DNA from: Ichthyophis bannanicus
Taxonomy: Eukaryota > Chordata > Amphibia > Gymnophiona > Ichthyophiidae
NCBI GenBank assembly: GCA_033557465.1
Contig: CM066032.1
Location: 1,315,791,758-1,315,855,757, forward strand
Length of the DNA: 64,000 nucleotides
Reading direction: 5' to 3'
The notes under the pieces were generated by a model, which saw nothing but the letters and a program-made list of their open reading frames with translations, was not told the DNA's origin and searched no databases. Below are positions 1 through 10,870 of the stretch, in pieces (the first letter of the stretch is position 1; every line of letters starts with the position of its first letter). A program made the translations under genes and the position numbers.

Positions 1-1400
1 ATTCCCTCTAGAAAGAACTCAAACATACTACCTTTGTCTTAATGTTAGCTCAGACTGGGGGCTCTTACATCTCCTTTCTTCCCATTGAAGAGCCTGCCCT
101 TGGAGGTGAGAGTGCATGCTACTGAGTGACGCTGGAAAGAAGGACTATTGCGTGAATGCTCCACTTGATATGGAGTCACTGAACAAAGGGTTACACAACT
201 GCAGTGAAAGGCTGGCAGAGGAGGAGACATCATGTAAGAAGCGCTGCTTATCAACTCCCCCTGCTGCTGGTGGGAGGTCAATGCACAGATAAACAAAAAG
301 CCTTCCATGCAGCAAAACAGTTTATACAAGTCAGAAGTCTGCGGCAGAAGGGGCAGATTGGCCAGAATGAAACCGCGATGCAGCTCTAGAGACCGAGGGT
401 AAGTGCTGTGTTGCCGCTGCTGTCAGCCCGGAGAGGGGCACCAGTGATGGAGTGGGCGTGGGGGAGGGGCATTGAGGGCAGTGGGATGGGGGGCTTGCTT
501 AGGGTGCCTCCAGTCCTTGCACCAGCCCTGCCCACTACACTCTTATCTCATGCTGCAGCAACCGGAAAGCCCACACTGAACATACCATGTACTCAACATG
601 TGATGTGAGAATCACCTCGTCCTCTTCCACAGATCTATATTACTAAGTGTTCTTGATTTTTTACCATTGTAAACGTTTCTCTTTTTTAATTGTCTTTTCT
701 CTTTTGATATTGGAATGGATCTTCCTGCTTCTACCCCTACTTCTATAGACCTGAAATTACCAGAAAAGTGAGGATTTGGTAAAAGACAAAAAAGTGATTT
801 ACGTGATTTTGCTTTTATTCCAGTGCTACTGTGAGAGACGGGGCAGTTTCTGAGTCTCCAGATCGTCTCCTCAGATAGAGTTCAACTAAACATTTCCTAA
901 CTTGCTCCAATAATCATCAAAACAGTAAACCACAGATTGGACTTACTCAGCTGGGATAATCCTGCAGGACTCTGCCTGGTCCCCACAGTGAACGCAGGCT
1001 AGAAACATAAGCCCCGAACTATTGCCCCACAAAGAGACTCTGACAGGTTGCCCCAGCAGAAACAAATATTAAATGTGTGATATATATGTATCTAAACCTA
1101 CAATCATTGGTTTACCCTTCTGGAATGGACAAAGAACTATTTAAGAGACTTGAGAAAATGACCTCCAGTCCAATAGGAACATTCTTTGACTGGTATGCGC
1201 ACCCTGCAGGGTTTTTGTGCCCTGAACTGTTTCTCTTTTTATTTTTGAGACCTGTTTGCTTTTGTACTGTGGCCTGGAGACTGCCATCAACCTTTCATAA
1301 TGCTACTTGGCCATGTTTGTTAAATTGCTGCTACTGTGCATGGTTTGTGTGCTCTAAGGGGTCAAACATTATGCGGCTTAAGACATCTGGGGTCTTTCTC
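1..1400. other. No recognisable gene or repeat
   Basis: I see no convincing coding region, RNA gene or transposon signature. Short open frames on both strands have no family resemblance and no codon structure. The right edge abuts the inverted repeat arm of the Penelope-like element. Confidence 0.5.
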
Positions 1401-1407
1401 CTGTGGT

Positions 1408-2305
1408 AATACACAGGAAGCAAGAGTGGAGGATGAACACAGGAGCTTTATTGGATCCCCAACGCGTTTCGGCGATATGCCTTCTTCGGAGGGAAGGATA
1501 CTTTAATATATATAAAAAATAAAACATTAAAAACAATGAATCAAAAACCAAATTAAAACGGGCATATGGTTAAAAATAAATATGTAAACCATTAATACAA
1601 CAATCAAAACATCATAAATGATCAAAATGACCAATAAATAAATAAAGAATTAAACAATATAATAAAAGAATACACAGATATAATTAAAAACCATATAAGT
1701 AAATTATAAAAATATAGAAAATAGATGCAGGGCAAGGTGAAGTCTCAATCAATATAAAAAAACAATATACAAACATGGATGCAACATGTTACTCACATTC
1801 AAGCACTGTGGGTACAAAGACCCAAATAGTGGAGCCTCTTATAGTGTAGCTATTACCATGGAACTGGCAACAATAGGATCTTGCAAAATATAACTGATGT
1901 GTATCTTTTTTAAAACTGCAATATAACAATTAAAAAATGATCTATAAGGGAAACATTGAATTTGCTATAAAGAAACCAGAGCTGTATTGAAACTTAAAAC
2001 CACACAAAATTACAACTATAAATACCAGGGAGAAGGTGACAGAGAACCATATTATGTTGTAATTGGCAAAATTAATAACATTGACGATGCAAAGAGTCAT
2101 TGATTATAGAACGTTGAGTTCTATGCTCGTAGACGCAGCAAATGCTGAAGCAATATTATGTGTCAAATAACCATGCATGAATAAACCAAAAACAATTTTT
2201 TTACTTATTTTTTATGTCGGGCCCCCCCGGCAAGAGAGAAAAGGGGAAAACCTTCTCTCTCCGCTCCGGGAAGTCCCTTTTTTTAATACTAATAAAATAG
2301 TGAGC
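1408..2305. repeat. Left inverted arm (pLTR-like) of Penelope element
   Basis: Two blocks, 1408-1525 and 2081-2305, are reverse complements of 5500-5616 and 4840-5064. A third short block near 1760-1800 matches 5475-5515 in inverse. The arm carries one hammerhead-like motif on the minus strand at 1448-1500. The interval between the blocks is A+T-rich and has no gene. Confidence 0.85.
1448..1500 (-). ncRNA. Degenerate hammerhead-ribozyme-like motif
   Basis: On the minus strand the order is a stem I strand ending in TCCC, a CCGAAGA box in place of CUGAUGA, a GGC/GCC stem II with a 5-base loop, GAAAC, a minimal CGCG stem III, GTT and then GGGGATCC for stem I. The layout fits a hammerhead but the first core box is changed, so activity is doubtful. 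Confidence 0.4.
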
Positions 2306-2357
2306 AATCACTTATCTCAATGACGGCGAGACATGATTCTCTGTAAGGGTAAAATTG

Positions 2358-2412
2358 CTTGCACGACATGCATGTTTCGGACCCATGAAAGGCCCTGTGT
2401 CAAGTGAAGAAC
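2358..2412 (-). ncRNA. Degenerate hammerhead-like motif downstream of the RT gene
   Basis: On the minus strand CAC and GTG can form stem I around a TTGACACA box. A GGGCCT/GGGTCC stem II (two wobble pairs) with loop TTCAT is followed by GAAA, a CATG/CATG stem III and a GTC cleavage-type triplet. The core box departs from CUGAUGA, so this is probably a relic. Confidence 0.35.
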
Positions 2413-2770
2413 CCCATCTTGGATCAATCGCCCAGAAGAACGCCGAACTCAACGGCTGCTTTTATAAAACCATGACGGTAGCTGATTGGATCATAATGCC
2501 AGAATAGGAGGAGTCAGTCCAAAACTCAACCCGTCACCCTTTTGATGTTAAAAAAATTAAAGGGAAAACATATACCTGTCAAACGAACCTATGAGAAAAA
2601 GATGAAAAAATCTGCTGGTATAATGGATGCAACATAGACAAAATATATTGGTAAATCTTGTCTGATGAAAATGTGCCAATACAAAGTCAATTCACACCAA
2701 ACTCCACCAATCACATTCCAAGTTCAAACCCCGAGGGGAAACAGTCTGTAAGCGGTATATCCAGCGCTGT

Positions 2771-4814
2771 TCACGTTTCTGTAAGAAGCTTTCCCGGGGG
2801 GCCCCCTCTGGGGGAAAGAGAAATTGCATCAATAACACGCCACTTTAAATCTGAGAAAACATGGTTGAACTGAATGCAATGTTCCACAATAGGGGCTGAA
2901 AGCGTCCGTGATCTCAAACGAGACGCATGCTCTCCCAGACGAACCCGAATGGGTCGGATGGTCCGACCTACATAAGATAACCCACAAGGGCATATCAAAA
3001 TGTAAACCACAAAAGTGGTGTGGCAAGAAGAAGAACCTCGAAAAGCAAACCACTGATTGGTCGCAGGATAAAGCCACTGTGCCCCTTCCAAGGTAGTGGA
3101 ACAATATTTACAATTACCACAAGCCCAATGACCTTGACGCGATTCCACAAGAGAAGGGTTTGATGGACTCAGGGGGCTAGATGTATGTACCAAAAAATCT
3201 TTCAGGTTTTTGCCCCTGGTGTAAGCCACCCGCAAAGGTTTGTGAAAACAAGAATGTAGCTGTAAAACTTGCCAGTGTTTTTTCAAAAGTCGGGTCACCT
3301 GCACCGAATGGGACATGAACGGCAGTATGCCGGTAACAGTATCCTCCGTAGGAATTTGAGAGGGCGAAACTCTCCCATCGTCCGGGGAACCAGAAGTTAA
3401 CAACCATTCCCTATGGGAAAAACAAGCCCGGGTATAGGCCATCCTGATTACTTTTTTGGGGTACCCCCGATCCAATAGACGTGTCCTTAAGGCGGAGGCT
3501 TGTTCTTTAAAATCCTCCGTAGAGGAACAAATTCGGCGAAGCCGAAGAAACTGGCCAAAGGGTAAACCCCGACGTAAAGGAGCCGGGTGATGGCTGTGGT
3601 AACATAACAAACTATTTTGCTGACTGGGTTTCCGAAAGAGGGTGGTAACCAAAGCAGCATCCTGTTTCAAAACTAATACGTCCAAAAATTCAATCCGATG
3701 AGAATTGATATGAGCTGTGAAATGGATGTTCGGTTTTAAAGAATTAAAATTGATGCAATCGGGCTTCTGTAGAGGACCATAACAGAAAAACATCATCCAG
3801 AAATCGTAACCACATGCGGACATATCGAAAATCTTCTGCTGGATAAATAAAAGATTCTTCCATCTCCGCAAGATATAGCGTGGCAATGGAAGGCGCCACG
3901 GTAGCCCCCATTGCAATGCCGTGGCATTGCTGATAATACTGTCCTTGGAAACTAAAATAATTTCTTGTAAGTACAATTCGGAGCAAATCCAACAAAAAAG
4001 ATTTCGGAATCCTGGGTGGAGCTCTGGTAAATGCTGACCCCAAGAGGGATAAAGCTTCCTCCTGATGGATATTGGTGTAAAGAGCCACCACATCAAGGGT
4101 GACCAAAATGATGTTATCCAGAGGCTCATCAAATTCAGCTAACCGAACCAAAAAATGGGTGGTATCCCTCAAATAAGAACGAACCAAACATGCTTCCTGT
4201 TTCAAAAAGATGTCAATGAATTGAGACAATGGCTCTAAAATAGAATCTCTACAGGAGACTATAGGACGCCCTGGGGGGGAAGACAGGGATTTATGTACTT
4301 TGGGGACTGTATATATAACCGGAAGCTTGGGATGACGTTGAAGCAGAAATTTAGCTTCCCGGGAGGTAATCCAAGCCTTAATCTTGGCCTCAGATATCAA
4401 AGCCTGGATTTGAAGCTGCAGTTGAGGGGTGGGGTCCCCCAAAAGTGGTTTATAATAATGACTATCATTTAACTGGGACAGAAGATCCGTCTGATAGATA
4501 TGAGAAGATTGCACCACCACCGCACCCCCCTTATCAGCCCCCTGTATAGTTAAGGCAGAATTTGAAGAGAGCTGCTTTAAGGCCTCACGTTGTATTCTTG
4601 ACATGTTAGAATAATGATGATGAAACATTTTTTCTAAAATCCCCAAATCCCGCAACACTAAAGCTTGGTATGTTAACACCGCCGGGTCCACAAAACCAGG
4701 GGGAATCCAATGAGAGGTGGGTCGCACAACTGAGCCATCCGGGAACTCCCCCTTGTCAGAAAAATGAAAAATCACCCGTAATCGACGGAAGAAACGGAAC
4801 AGAGCCACACGCAT
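2771..4814 (-). pseudogene. Penelope-like RT plus GIY-YIG endonuclease, one frameshift
   Basis: This protein would copy its RNA at a nick made by its own endonuclease. The N-terminal part (4814 down to about 3775) has DKGGAVVV, YTVPKVHK, RPIVS, the catalytic-aspartate motif VTLDVVALYTNI, GIAMGATVAPS and FLDD at about 3791-3805. The C-terminal part lies in another frame, overlapping between 3744 and 4132 and ending at 2771. It holds FLDVLVLK, the cysteine motif CGNCKYC near 3110-3130, and a GIY-YIG core VYILICPCGLSYVGRT followed by RVRLGEH. One frameshift near 3775, just after the FLDD motif, separates the two halves. All main catalytic motifs are otherwise visible, so the copy is fairly young but not functional as read. 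Confidence 0.9.
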
Positions 4815-4839
4815 TTCAAAAGGGTCATAACTAACACTT

Positions 4840-5616
4840 GCTCACTATTTTATTAGTATTAAAAAAAGGGACTTCCCGGAGTGGAGAGAGAAGGTTTTCC
4901 CCTTTTCTCTCTTGCCGGGGGGGCCCGACATAAAAAATAAGTAAAAAAATTGTTTTTGGTTTATTCATGCATGGTTATTTGACACACAATATTGCTTCAG
5001 CATTTGCTGCGTCTACGAGCATAGAACTCAACGTTCTATAATCAATGACTCTTTGCATCGTCAATACCTGGTATGGTCATTGATTTTTGAGGTTCTTTTG
5101 GGACTTTAAAATTAATAACATAGCAACTGAAACCTATACTAAGCAGAAAGAAAATGTCAGAGAACATCGTGGTACTATTGTAGATATAATCAATGACATA
5201 ACAAATATGAACCTATACATAGGAGAACCATTATGTTGCTACTAGAGAGCATCATATAGAAACTGAATTGAAAAGATTAAAAACCTTATCTAACTAAAAA
5301 GGAGAAGTGATGAGTACTAGTGGTAAAAAATGTGAACCTTCCTCAACTGACAGAACACATATAATGTAACCAGTGGTGAATGAAAGTGATAAAATCGTGC
5401 AATTAACATGAAACATGGCTTTAAAGGACATTTAGACATCGTATCTTAAAAAATGAACTCTAATCACTCACATTGAATGTGAGTAACATGTTGCATCCAT
5501 GTTTATTTTTTATATATATTAAGGTATCCTTCCCCCCGAAGAAGGCATCCGCCGAAACGCGTTGGGGATCCAATAAAGCACCTGTGTTCATCCTCCGCTC
5601 TTGCTTCCTGTGTATT
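4840..5616. repeat. Right inverted arm (pLTR-like) of Penelope element
   Basis: This is the inverse partner of the left arm. The inner 225-bp block 4840-5064 mirrors 2081-2305 closely and the outer block 5500-5616 mirrors 1408-1525. It lies upstream of the minus-strand RT gene, so it would hold the promoter of the element. A hammerhead-like motif on the plus strand is at 5524-5572. Confidence 0.85.
5524..5572 (+). ncRNA. Degenerate hammerhead-like motif in right arm
   Basis: Plus-strand partner of the motif at 1448-1500. CCCC and GGGG can form stem I. CCGAAGA replaces CUGAUGA. GGC-ATCC-GCC is stem II, GAAA is intact, CGCG is a minimal stem III, and the cleavage-type triplet is GTT. The changed core box suggests decay or loss of function. 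Confidence 0.4.
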
Positions 5617-5822
5617 GCTGTTTGTCTTTGCAAGAGTCTCTTGCTCTCCTTGTGCCTGACCTTTGGGTTTGAGCCATGTTTTCCCCCTGGAGGGATGTCT
5701 TGAGTTATAAAGAAGAAGAATTACAGTCGTTACTGCCAGAGGACCTCTTCTTCACTGATGATGAAGGTAGCAACATAATGGTTCTCCTATGTATAGGTTC
5801 ATATTTGTTATGTCATTGATTA

Positions 5823-6185
5823 TATATATGCCATCGTAGCAGCGGCAGAATCAAGTGTCCCCCGGCCCCGCCCCCTGCCTGGGAGAGCCCTCCTTGACTC
5901 AGTCCTCTTGGTGCCGGCTTTCAGAGTCGTGAGAAATGGAAACTCTCCCTTCGCGGCTCTGAAAGCCGGCGCCGAGAGGACTGATTCAGGGAGGGGTCTG
6001 CTGGGCAGGCAGGGGGGGGGCGCGGGACACTTGATTCTGTCGCTGCCACGGCGGCAGCAGCAGCAGCAAGCTTTTTTTTTAATTTTTAAATTTACTTTTA
6101 ATTTAGAATGTTGTTTGCACGGGGCCCCCTGAAACGTGGGGCCCTGTGCAAACAACATTCTTGCTCAAAGGACGGGCCGGCCCTG
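5823..6185. repeat. Palindromic MITE-like block with two hairpins
   Basis: Arms 5840-5935 and 5950-6047 form a long G+C-rich imperfect hairpin with a short loop. A second, almost perfect hairpin at 6105-6161 has 25-base arms around GAAACGT. The block ends in GGCCGGCCCTG, which resembles a hAT-type terminus, but I find no matching left terminus. A CAG run near 6055-6067 sits between the hairpins. No coding potential. Confidence 0.55.
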
Positions 6186-6189
6186 GTTC

Positions 6190-6836
6190 TGGGTCCCCTT
6201 TAATATTGGTTTATAGACCTTTCCTCCGGGAACTTGCCCAAAACATTTTTAAGCCCAGCTACACTAACAGCTTTTACTACATCCTCTAGTAGCAAATTCC
6301 AGAGTTTGATTACACGTTGAGTGAATAAATATTTTTTCTTATTAGTCTTCAATTGGTTACCTTGTAGCTTCATTGCATGTCCCCTAGTCTTTTTATATTC
6401 TGATGATGTAAACAATCGATCTACCCGTTCCACTCCATTCATTAATTTATAGACCTCTATCATATCTCCCCTCAGCCGTCTCTTTTCTAGGTTGAAGAGC
6501 CCTAACCTTTTTAACCTCTCTTCTTAGAGAGATCCTTCCATCCCTTTACCACTTTGGTGGCTCTTCTCTGTACCTTTTCTAATAACGCTATATCCTTTTT
6601 AAGATCGGTGACCAGAATTGCACACAATATTCAAGGTGCGGTAGCACCATTGAACAATACAGAGGCATTATAATATCTTTTGTTTTATTCTCCCTTCCTT
6701 TCCTTATGATACCTAGCATTCTATTTGCTTTCTTGGCCGCAGTTGCATACTGGGCGGAGGGTTTCAACATGTTGTCCACAATGACACGTAAATCTTTTTC
6801 CTGGGTGGTGGTTCCTAATGTGGAACCTTGCATCAT
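6190..6836 (-). mobile_element. CR1 (family A) 3' fragment
   Basis: Minus-strand C-terminal part of a CR1 reverse transcriptase gene, in pieces. Readable stretches include [42 protein letters not shown] and VIKLWNLL. It matches the longer copy at 47,766-49,873 but has several frameshifts. The upstream edge at 6836 runs directly into CA-rich DNA, so the copy is 5' truncated or interrupted there. Confidence 0.85.
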
Positions 6837-7232
6837 GTAAAACACACACAGACACACAGACATTCCACTCTCGCACCATACACACACATTCTACCCTTGC
6901 ACCACACACACACACACAGACACCCCCCCCCCCCCCCACACACACACACAGTTGTGTATGATTTTGCAAATAGAGGAAGAAGAAATGCATCCCTTTGTCC
7001 CACTGTAAGTGTGCTGTTTTCACATACACACACACATGCATCCCCTGACACTTTCCATGACACAGACACACACGTATCTCCCAACAGGCCCCATGACACA
7101 GACATTTGCACACATTGGCCTATGTAGCCTCCAGCAGTCTCCGTGCACACAGATAACACACACATTCACTGACACACACACATGCTCACAGCCCCTAACA
7201 CTTTCTATGACACACACAGATGAAACCATCAA
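6836..7232. repeat. CA-rich low-complexity and cryptic minisatellite
   Basis: Long CA runs alternate with degenerate units such as CCCCTGACACTTTCCATGACA. A C run is at about 6926-6938. Sequences near 6972-7015 and 7250-7293 are diverged copies of each other and flank the CA-rich part. The open frames here are simple-repeat artefacts. Confidence 0.7.
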
Positions 7233-7794
7233 ATGTCAGATCCTGTGAGTGAGGGAAATGCATCATTTTGTCGCACTGTAATTTGTGCACTTTTTGACTT
7301 CTTTCAGCTTTTCTGCAGGTCACCAAACACACAGGACCTCCGTCCTTCCCTCTCGCGGCACGCTGTTAGTGCGATATTTACCTTTATATCCCAGCCAGGC
7401 AGAGGGAATAGAGGGAGCAGTGGAGCCTCTGGTGCAGCGAGTTGGTCAGTCAGAATCAGACCCACATGCACTGTAGCGTACGGCATGAATCCTGCGGTGA
7501 GCATAACTGCCACTCCACTACAAGGAGCACTACCACTGGCTCTCACGGGAGGCTATGGAGTGATCTTTCCACTTTCAGCCAGCCGGCTGCAATGCCAGTA
7601 AAGTCTCAACATGTTTCACAGTTATAGCTGAAAAGCAGTGCTCTCAGTGAAATCCCACAGCCCAGTGCTGTTTCTCACATTGATGCTGCCACCGTTGTCT
7701 CTCGGGACTGCCGACATCAGCTCTGGGCTTAAGCCCTGCCTCTCAGTGCTCACTGCAGTTGCCATGCGGCTTACACCCACCGAGATCAGTGGCC
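7233..7794. other. Unassigned intergenic sequence
   Basis: No gene or transposon motif recognised. The first 60 bases are a diverged copy of 6972-7015. Confidence 0.4.
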
Positions 7795-7895
7795 TACCCC
7801 AGATCTATTGACTTTTTCTCCAAGGACTTGTCCAAACCTTTTTGAAACCCAGCTACACTACCTGCTTTAATCACCTCATCCTTATTTCTGGGATT
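7795..7895 (-). mobile_element. Short CR1 (family A) 3' fragment
   Basis: The minus strand reads AGSVAGFQKGLDKSLEKKSIDL, which corresponds to the C-terminal residues of the family-A CR1 reverse transcriptase ORF. Only about 100 bp remain. The next 500 bp to about 8400 show nothing recognisable. Confidence 0.7.
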
Positions 7896-8419
7896 CATGA
7901 AAGAGCAGTGCAGCCGAGCAGGCAGAGAGAGAGCTGTGGTAGAACCTGTAAAACAGTAACAGGCAGGAGAAGAGGCAGGACAGCAAAGTGATTGTAACCT
8001 TTGAAGACCTTTAATTGGATAAGTAAATAAATACATTCATTTTGTTTGCTTCTATCATATTAACCCTTTGACTGTCATAGTCTTTTCATATGATGTTAAA
8101 TATTTACTCCTCGGTATTTGATTTTATTGCAGCTATGCGTTTACCACTTCACTGCAATATTCTTATTATAACATTTGATTTTTTAAGGAGAAATTCCAGC
8201 ATCACGTGAACAGTCCATGAAGGAGTTTTGGGACGGAGGGTGTAGCCTATCATTAATAGTAATGAGGGAGGGGGAACCAATGTATACTTTGCAGGAGGGT
8301 GCTAGAGACCCTAGAACCAGCCCTGATATAAGCATTTCCACTTTTAAATAGCCCCTATTCTAACATGGCCTTTATATTTGTATGTCAGTCTTTATAAGTA
8401 AATGCTGCTAGTTCCATGT

Positions 8420-8757
8420 AGCAATGCTTCTAAAAGACCTCAAAACATTCTTATTTATAGAATCATGCGGACATTTAGACAACAGCTCATACCCAAACAG
8501 AAACACAACCACCTCTGCCAACCAGGCACACACTCATCCTACCTACACACAAAAGATTACTATATACATTATTAAACAACCTCTTGTGAAATGTTACCCT
8601 CCAATTGTACTGTCTAAATGGTGTTAAGTAATTGTTCTGTCTAAATATTTACAAATACCCTAATGTTAAATGTAACCCTCCAATTGTGATGTGTCGTGAC
8701 CACCTTGATTGAGGGATAAGGTAGAATACAAATCTGTCTAAATAAATAAAATAGCCT
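8420..8757 (+). mobile_element. L2-like LINE 3' end
   Basis: The plus strand begins with LLKDLKTFLF, close to the C-terminal FRKNLKTHLF of the L2 protein at 24,683. It is followed by about 280 bp of 3' UTR ending in a TAAATAAATAAAA tail. The 3' UTR has two diverged copies of a TACCCTCCAATTGT block. Confidence 0.6.
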
Positions 8758-8836
8758 CATCCTGTGTCACTTGTAGAATCAGTCACACAGAAGTGTCTTT
8801 AAAGGCAGGTGATGTGCAGTGACATAGAACCATCTG

Positions 8837-8890
8837 TTTTGCATATTCACACCCAGGAGACACTTCACTAATGCTGGGAGGGTGTATAAA
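8837..8890 (+). promoter_or_regulatory. Ig V promoter: octamer-like element and TATA box
   Basis: TTTTGCAT at 8837-8844 matches seven of eight bases of the light-chain octamer ATTTGCAT. TATAAA at 8885-8890 follows 40 bp later and lies 54 bp before the start codon. The same pair with the same spacing stands before the second V segment. Confidence 0.75.
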
Positions 8891-8943
8891 TGTTTCCTTT
8901 TACTCTTTATGGCTTATTAATCAGCAGCTGCCAGTCAGGAAGG

Positions 8944-9503
8944 ATGAAGATGCCACAGACTCACCTCATCTGGATCCTGCTCCTCTGGATAAAGGGTAAG
9001 AAGAAAACTTTCATGCTGGATTTAAAACAGGGGTAAAAGAGGAGTCAAAATTTACCATAGTAACACAGTTAGTGACAGTAGATAAAGACCAGGAAGGTGA
9101 CTAGAGTTATAGAGCTGTTCTTCATCTGATTCTCTTCTTATATAAATTACTATTCATTTTTACTTTAAATCCTGTTATATCTATATTTTTTGTCTTTCTT
9201 CAGATTCAAATGGGCAGATTGTGATGACTCAAACTCCAGAATCTTTGTCCGTGTCTGTGGGAGACACAGTCACCATGAGCTGTAAAGCCAGTCGCAGTGT
9301 TAACAACTATCTAGCCTGGTACCAGCAGAAAGCCGGACAGGCTCCCAAGCCTCTGATATACGATGCTTCCAGCCGTTATACTGGGATCCCAGAGCGGTTC
9401 AGCGGCAGTGGTTATGGGACTGATTTCACCTTCACTATCAGCGGAGTTCAAGCCGACGATGCTGCAGTTTATTACTGTCAGCAGTATTGGAGCTTCCCTC
9501 TCA
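8944..9503 (+). CDS. Immunoglobulin kappa-type V segment 1
   Basis: Encodes the variable domain of an antibody light chain, usable after V-J joining in B cells. Exon 1 (8944-8995) encodes a hydrophobic leader [17 protein letters not shown] and ends at a GTAAG donor. The 208-bp intron ends in TTTCTTCAG and exon 2 runs 9204-9503 in phase. The domain starts [17 protein letters not shown] and has first cysteine in MSCKAS, tryptophan in [24 protein letters not shown] and second cysteine in AVYYC, followed by QQYWSFPL. There is no stop or frameshift, so it looks functional. The VMTQ start and the 12-spacer signal fit kappa rather than lambda. An octamer-like and TATA promoter lies just upstream. 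Confidence 0.93.
9050..9105. repeat. Remnant of an interspersed repeat in the V leader intron
   Basis: ATAGTAACACAGTTAGTGAC followed by AGTAGATAAAGACCAG resembles the repeat at 13,937-14,010. Only its beginning survives in this copy. The second V intron keeps a different part (56,812-56,868). Confidence 0.6.
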
Positions 9504-9531
9504 CACAGTGCTACAGACCCGTACAAAAACC
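9504..9531 (+). promoter_or_regulatory. Recombination signal sequence, 12-bp spacer (V segment 1)
   Basis: Heptamer CACAGTG at 9504-9510, spacer CTACAGACCCGT of exactly 12 bp, and nonamer ACAAAAACC at 9523-9531. This is the RAG target that joins V to J. A 12-bp spacer on V is the kappa arrangement. Confidence 0.95.
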
Positions 9532-9966
9532 TCGCTGCAGTGTCTGGCTGTTACTGATGCCTTTTATGCAGGGTACAAAGGAAGCAAACTCTTGAAAGGA
9601 AGATTGCAGAAATAATTTTATATCCATCGATTCTCTATTTTTACTATTATCCACTTATTTATAAACTGTGAGAACAGCTTTCTATAAGTTCTGCAGGTAA
9701 GGAAAAAGACATCTAGGGCCATGTGTTTGAAAGTACAGTAGTATTTTTTATGTCTTGGTGAATGTGGCGTCTCACAAACTATGTAAAGCTCTATAAAAGA
9801 ACCAGATCCCATGAATAAGCTGTCGAAAGTAGGCATGTCCATTGAATTCACTTTGATAAGAGGAGCCTAAAGAAGGTTCTGTCAGAGCAAGATTTAGGGC
9901 AGGTTTCTGCCTTTCACTGTGACCAACTGAGATGTTTCTCTGACGCAAATGGTGGGATTGTGCCAT

Positions 9967-10494
9967 TGAACCACAGATGCATGCTACGGACTACATCGGG
10001 AACTGGGAATTGGCACAAGAGCTGAAACATGTTCTGAGCCCGACAACACACAAGTTGCTTCATCTGTATAAACACTGTTTATATGAACCTAATTGGAGAT
10101 GCTGAAAGAAATGTTTAAGTCACTCTGGTTCCAGACTACTGCTGAGTGTGTATGAGAACCAGAGGCGCGCTCTTATTTTATAGTGGGTCCAGCAGAAATT
10201 TTCAGACCCTATATTCAGTGGCATTAACACAGAATGTCACTGAATATTCACAGCTGCCACCTCTACACACATGTCGGAAGCGTTCAGGGGTGGGGCGGAG
10301 TGAAGGCAGCACCGCTCACTAACTGCACATCAGCTCAATATCGCTGCTGCCCGGTTAGCAAAATGCAGTGAAGAGCAATGCAAGAAACCCTCCCCTAACT
10401 TTCACTGTGTATCGCTGGCAGGACAGTGCCTCAGTGTCGCTTCTGCCCGGTTAGTGCAGAGAGTTCACTCCAATACCACCTACACAAATGCTAT
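9967..10494. other. Unassigned sequence downstream of V segment 1
   Basis: No coding or repeat family recognised. The stretch is unrelated to the corresponding flank of V segment 2, so it marks the edge of the duplication. Confidence 0.4.
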
Positions 10495-10870
10495 CTTGCC
10501 CTCCCCCCCTGCTCCACCACGACAACGCTCCCGCCCACACCGAACTCAGTGTGAGGCAGTTCTTGGCCAACAAACAGATCACAGCTCTCAACCACCCTCC
10601 TTATTCCCCAGATCTCACACCGTGCAACTTCTGGCTCTTCCCTAGGCTGAAGACCGTGCTCAAAGAAACTCATTTTGCCTCTGTAGAAGAGATCAAGGCC
10701 ACTGTGATGAGGGAGCTGAGGGACCTCGAGGAGGACTCTACCGAGTGCTTCCGTACGTGGCAGAAGCGAATGCAGAAGTGCATTAACTCTGGGGGTGGGG
10801 GGGGGATTACTTTGCAGGCGACAATGCGCAATTTCTCTGTAGATTTTGTAATAAAACATTTATGGGACAG
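10495..10870 (+). pseudogene. Mariner transposase C-terminal fragment
   Basis: The plus strand reads HHDNAPAHTELSVRQFL, then HPPYSPDLTPCNFWLFPRLK, THFASVEEIKATVMREL and CFRTWQKRMQKCINSGG. The DN and PYSPDL motifs around the last catalytic residues are diagnostic of Tc1/mariner transposases. The N-terminal half is missing and the frame decays after the GGGG run at about 10,795. I find no terminal inverted repeats. Confidence 0.85.

Larger units (their letters stand above)
1408..5822 (-). mobile_element. Penelope-like retroelement with inverted terminal arms
   Basis: A minus-strand reverse transcriptase and GIY-YIG endonuclease frame (2771-4814) lies between two inverted arms. The outer arms pair about 1408-1525 with 5500-5616, and the inner arms pair 2081-2305 with 4840-5064 (225 bp each). 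The left arm has extra sequence between about 1525 and 1760. Penelope-like elements commonly carry direct or inverted pLTRs with hammerhead ribozyme motifs, and the same is seen here. The stretch 5771-5822 is a further inverted copy of 5183-5231, so I place the right edge near 5822. The CGNCKYC motif upstream of the endonuclease resembles the Neptune-type group; that sub-assignment is inference. Confidence 0.88.
8776..9966 (+). repeat. Duplicated V-gene unit, copy 1
   Basis: This 1.2-kb stretch, from upstream of the promoter to about 460 bp beyond the recombination signal, is similar throughout to 56,540-57,761. Similarity stops at both ends at unrelated sequence. It defines the unit by which the V segment was duplicated. 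Confidence 0.8.

Noticed and set aside
1408..5616. LTR retrotransposon with long terminal repeats
   Set aside because: The arms are inverted rather than direct, and the gene has GIY-YIG endonuclease, not protease or integrase, so it is a Penelope-like element.
6588..7248. Cysteine/valine-rich and histidine/threonine-rich small frames
   Set aside because: Products of CA/TG repeats with no domain or splice context.
9532..9600. J segment directly downstream of V segment 1
   Set aside because: No FGxGT motif and no 23-spacer signal; the open frame past the RSS is read-through.
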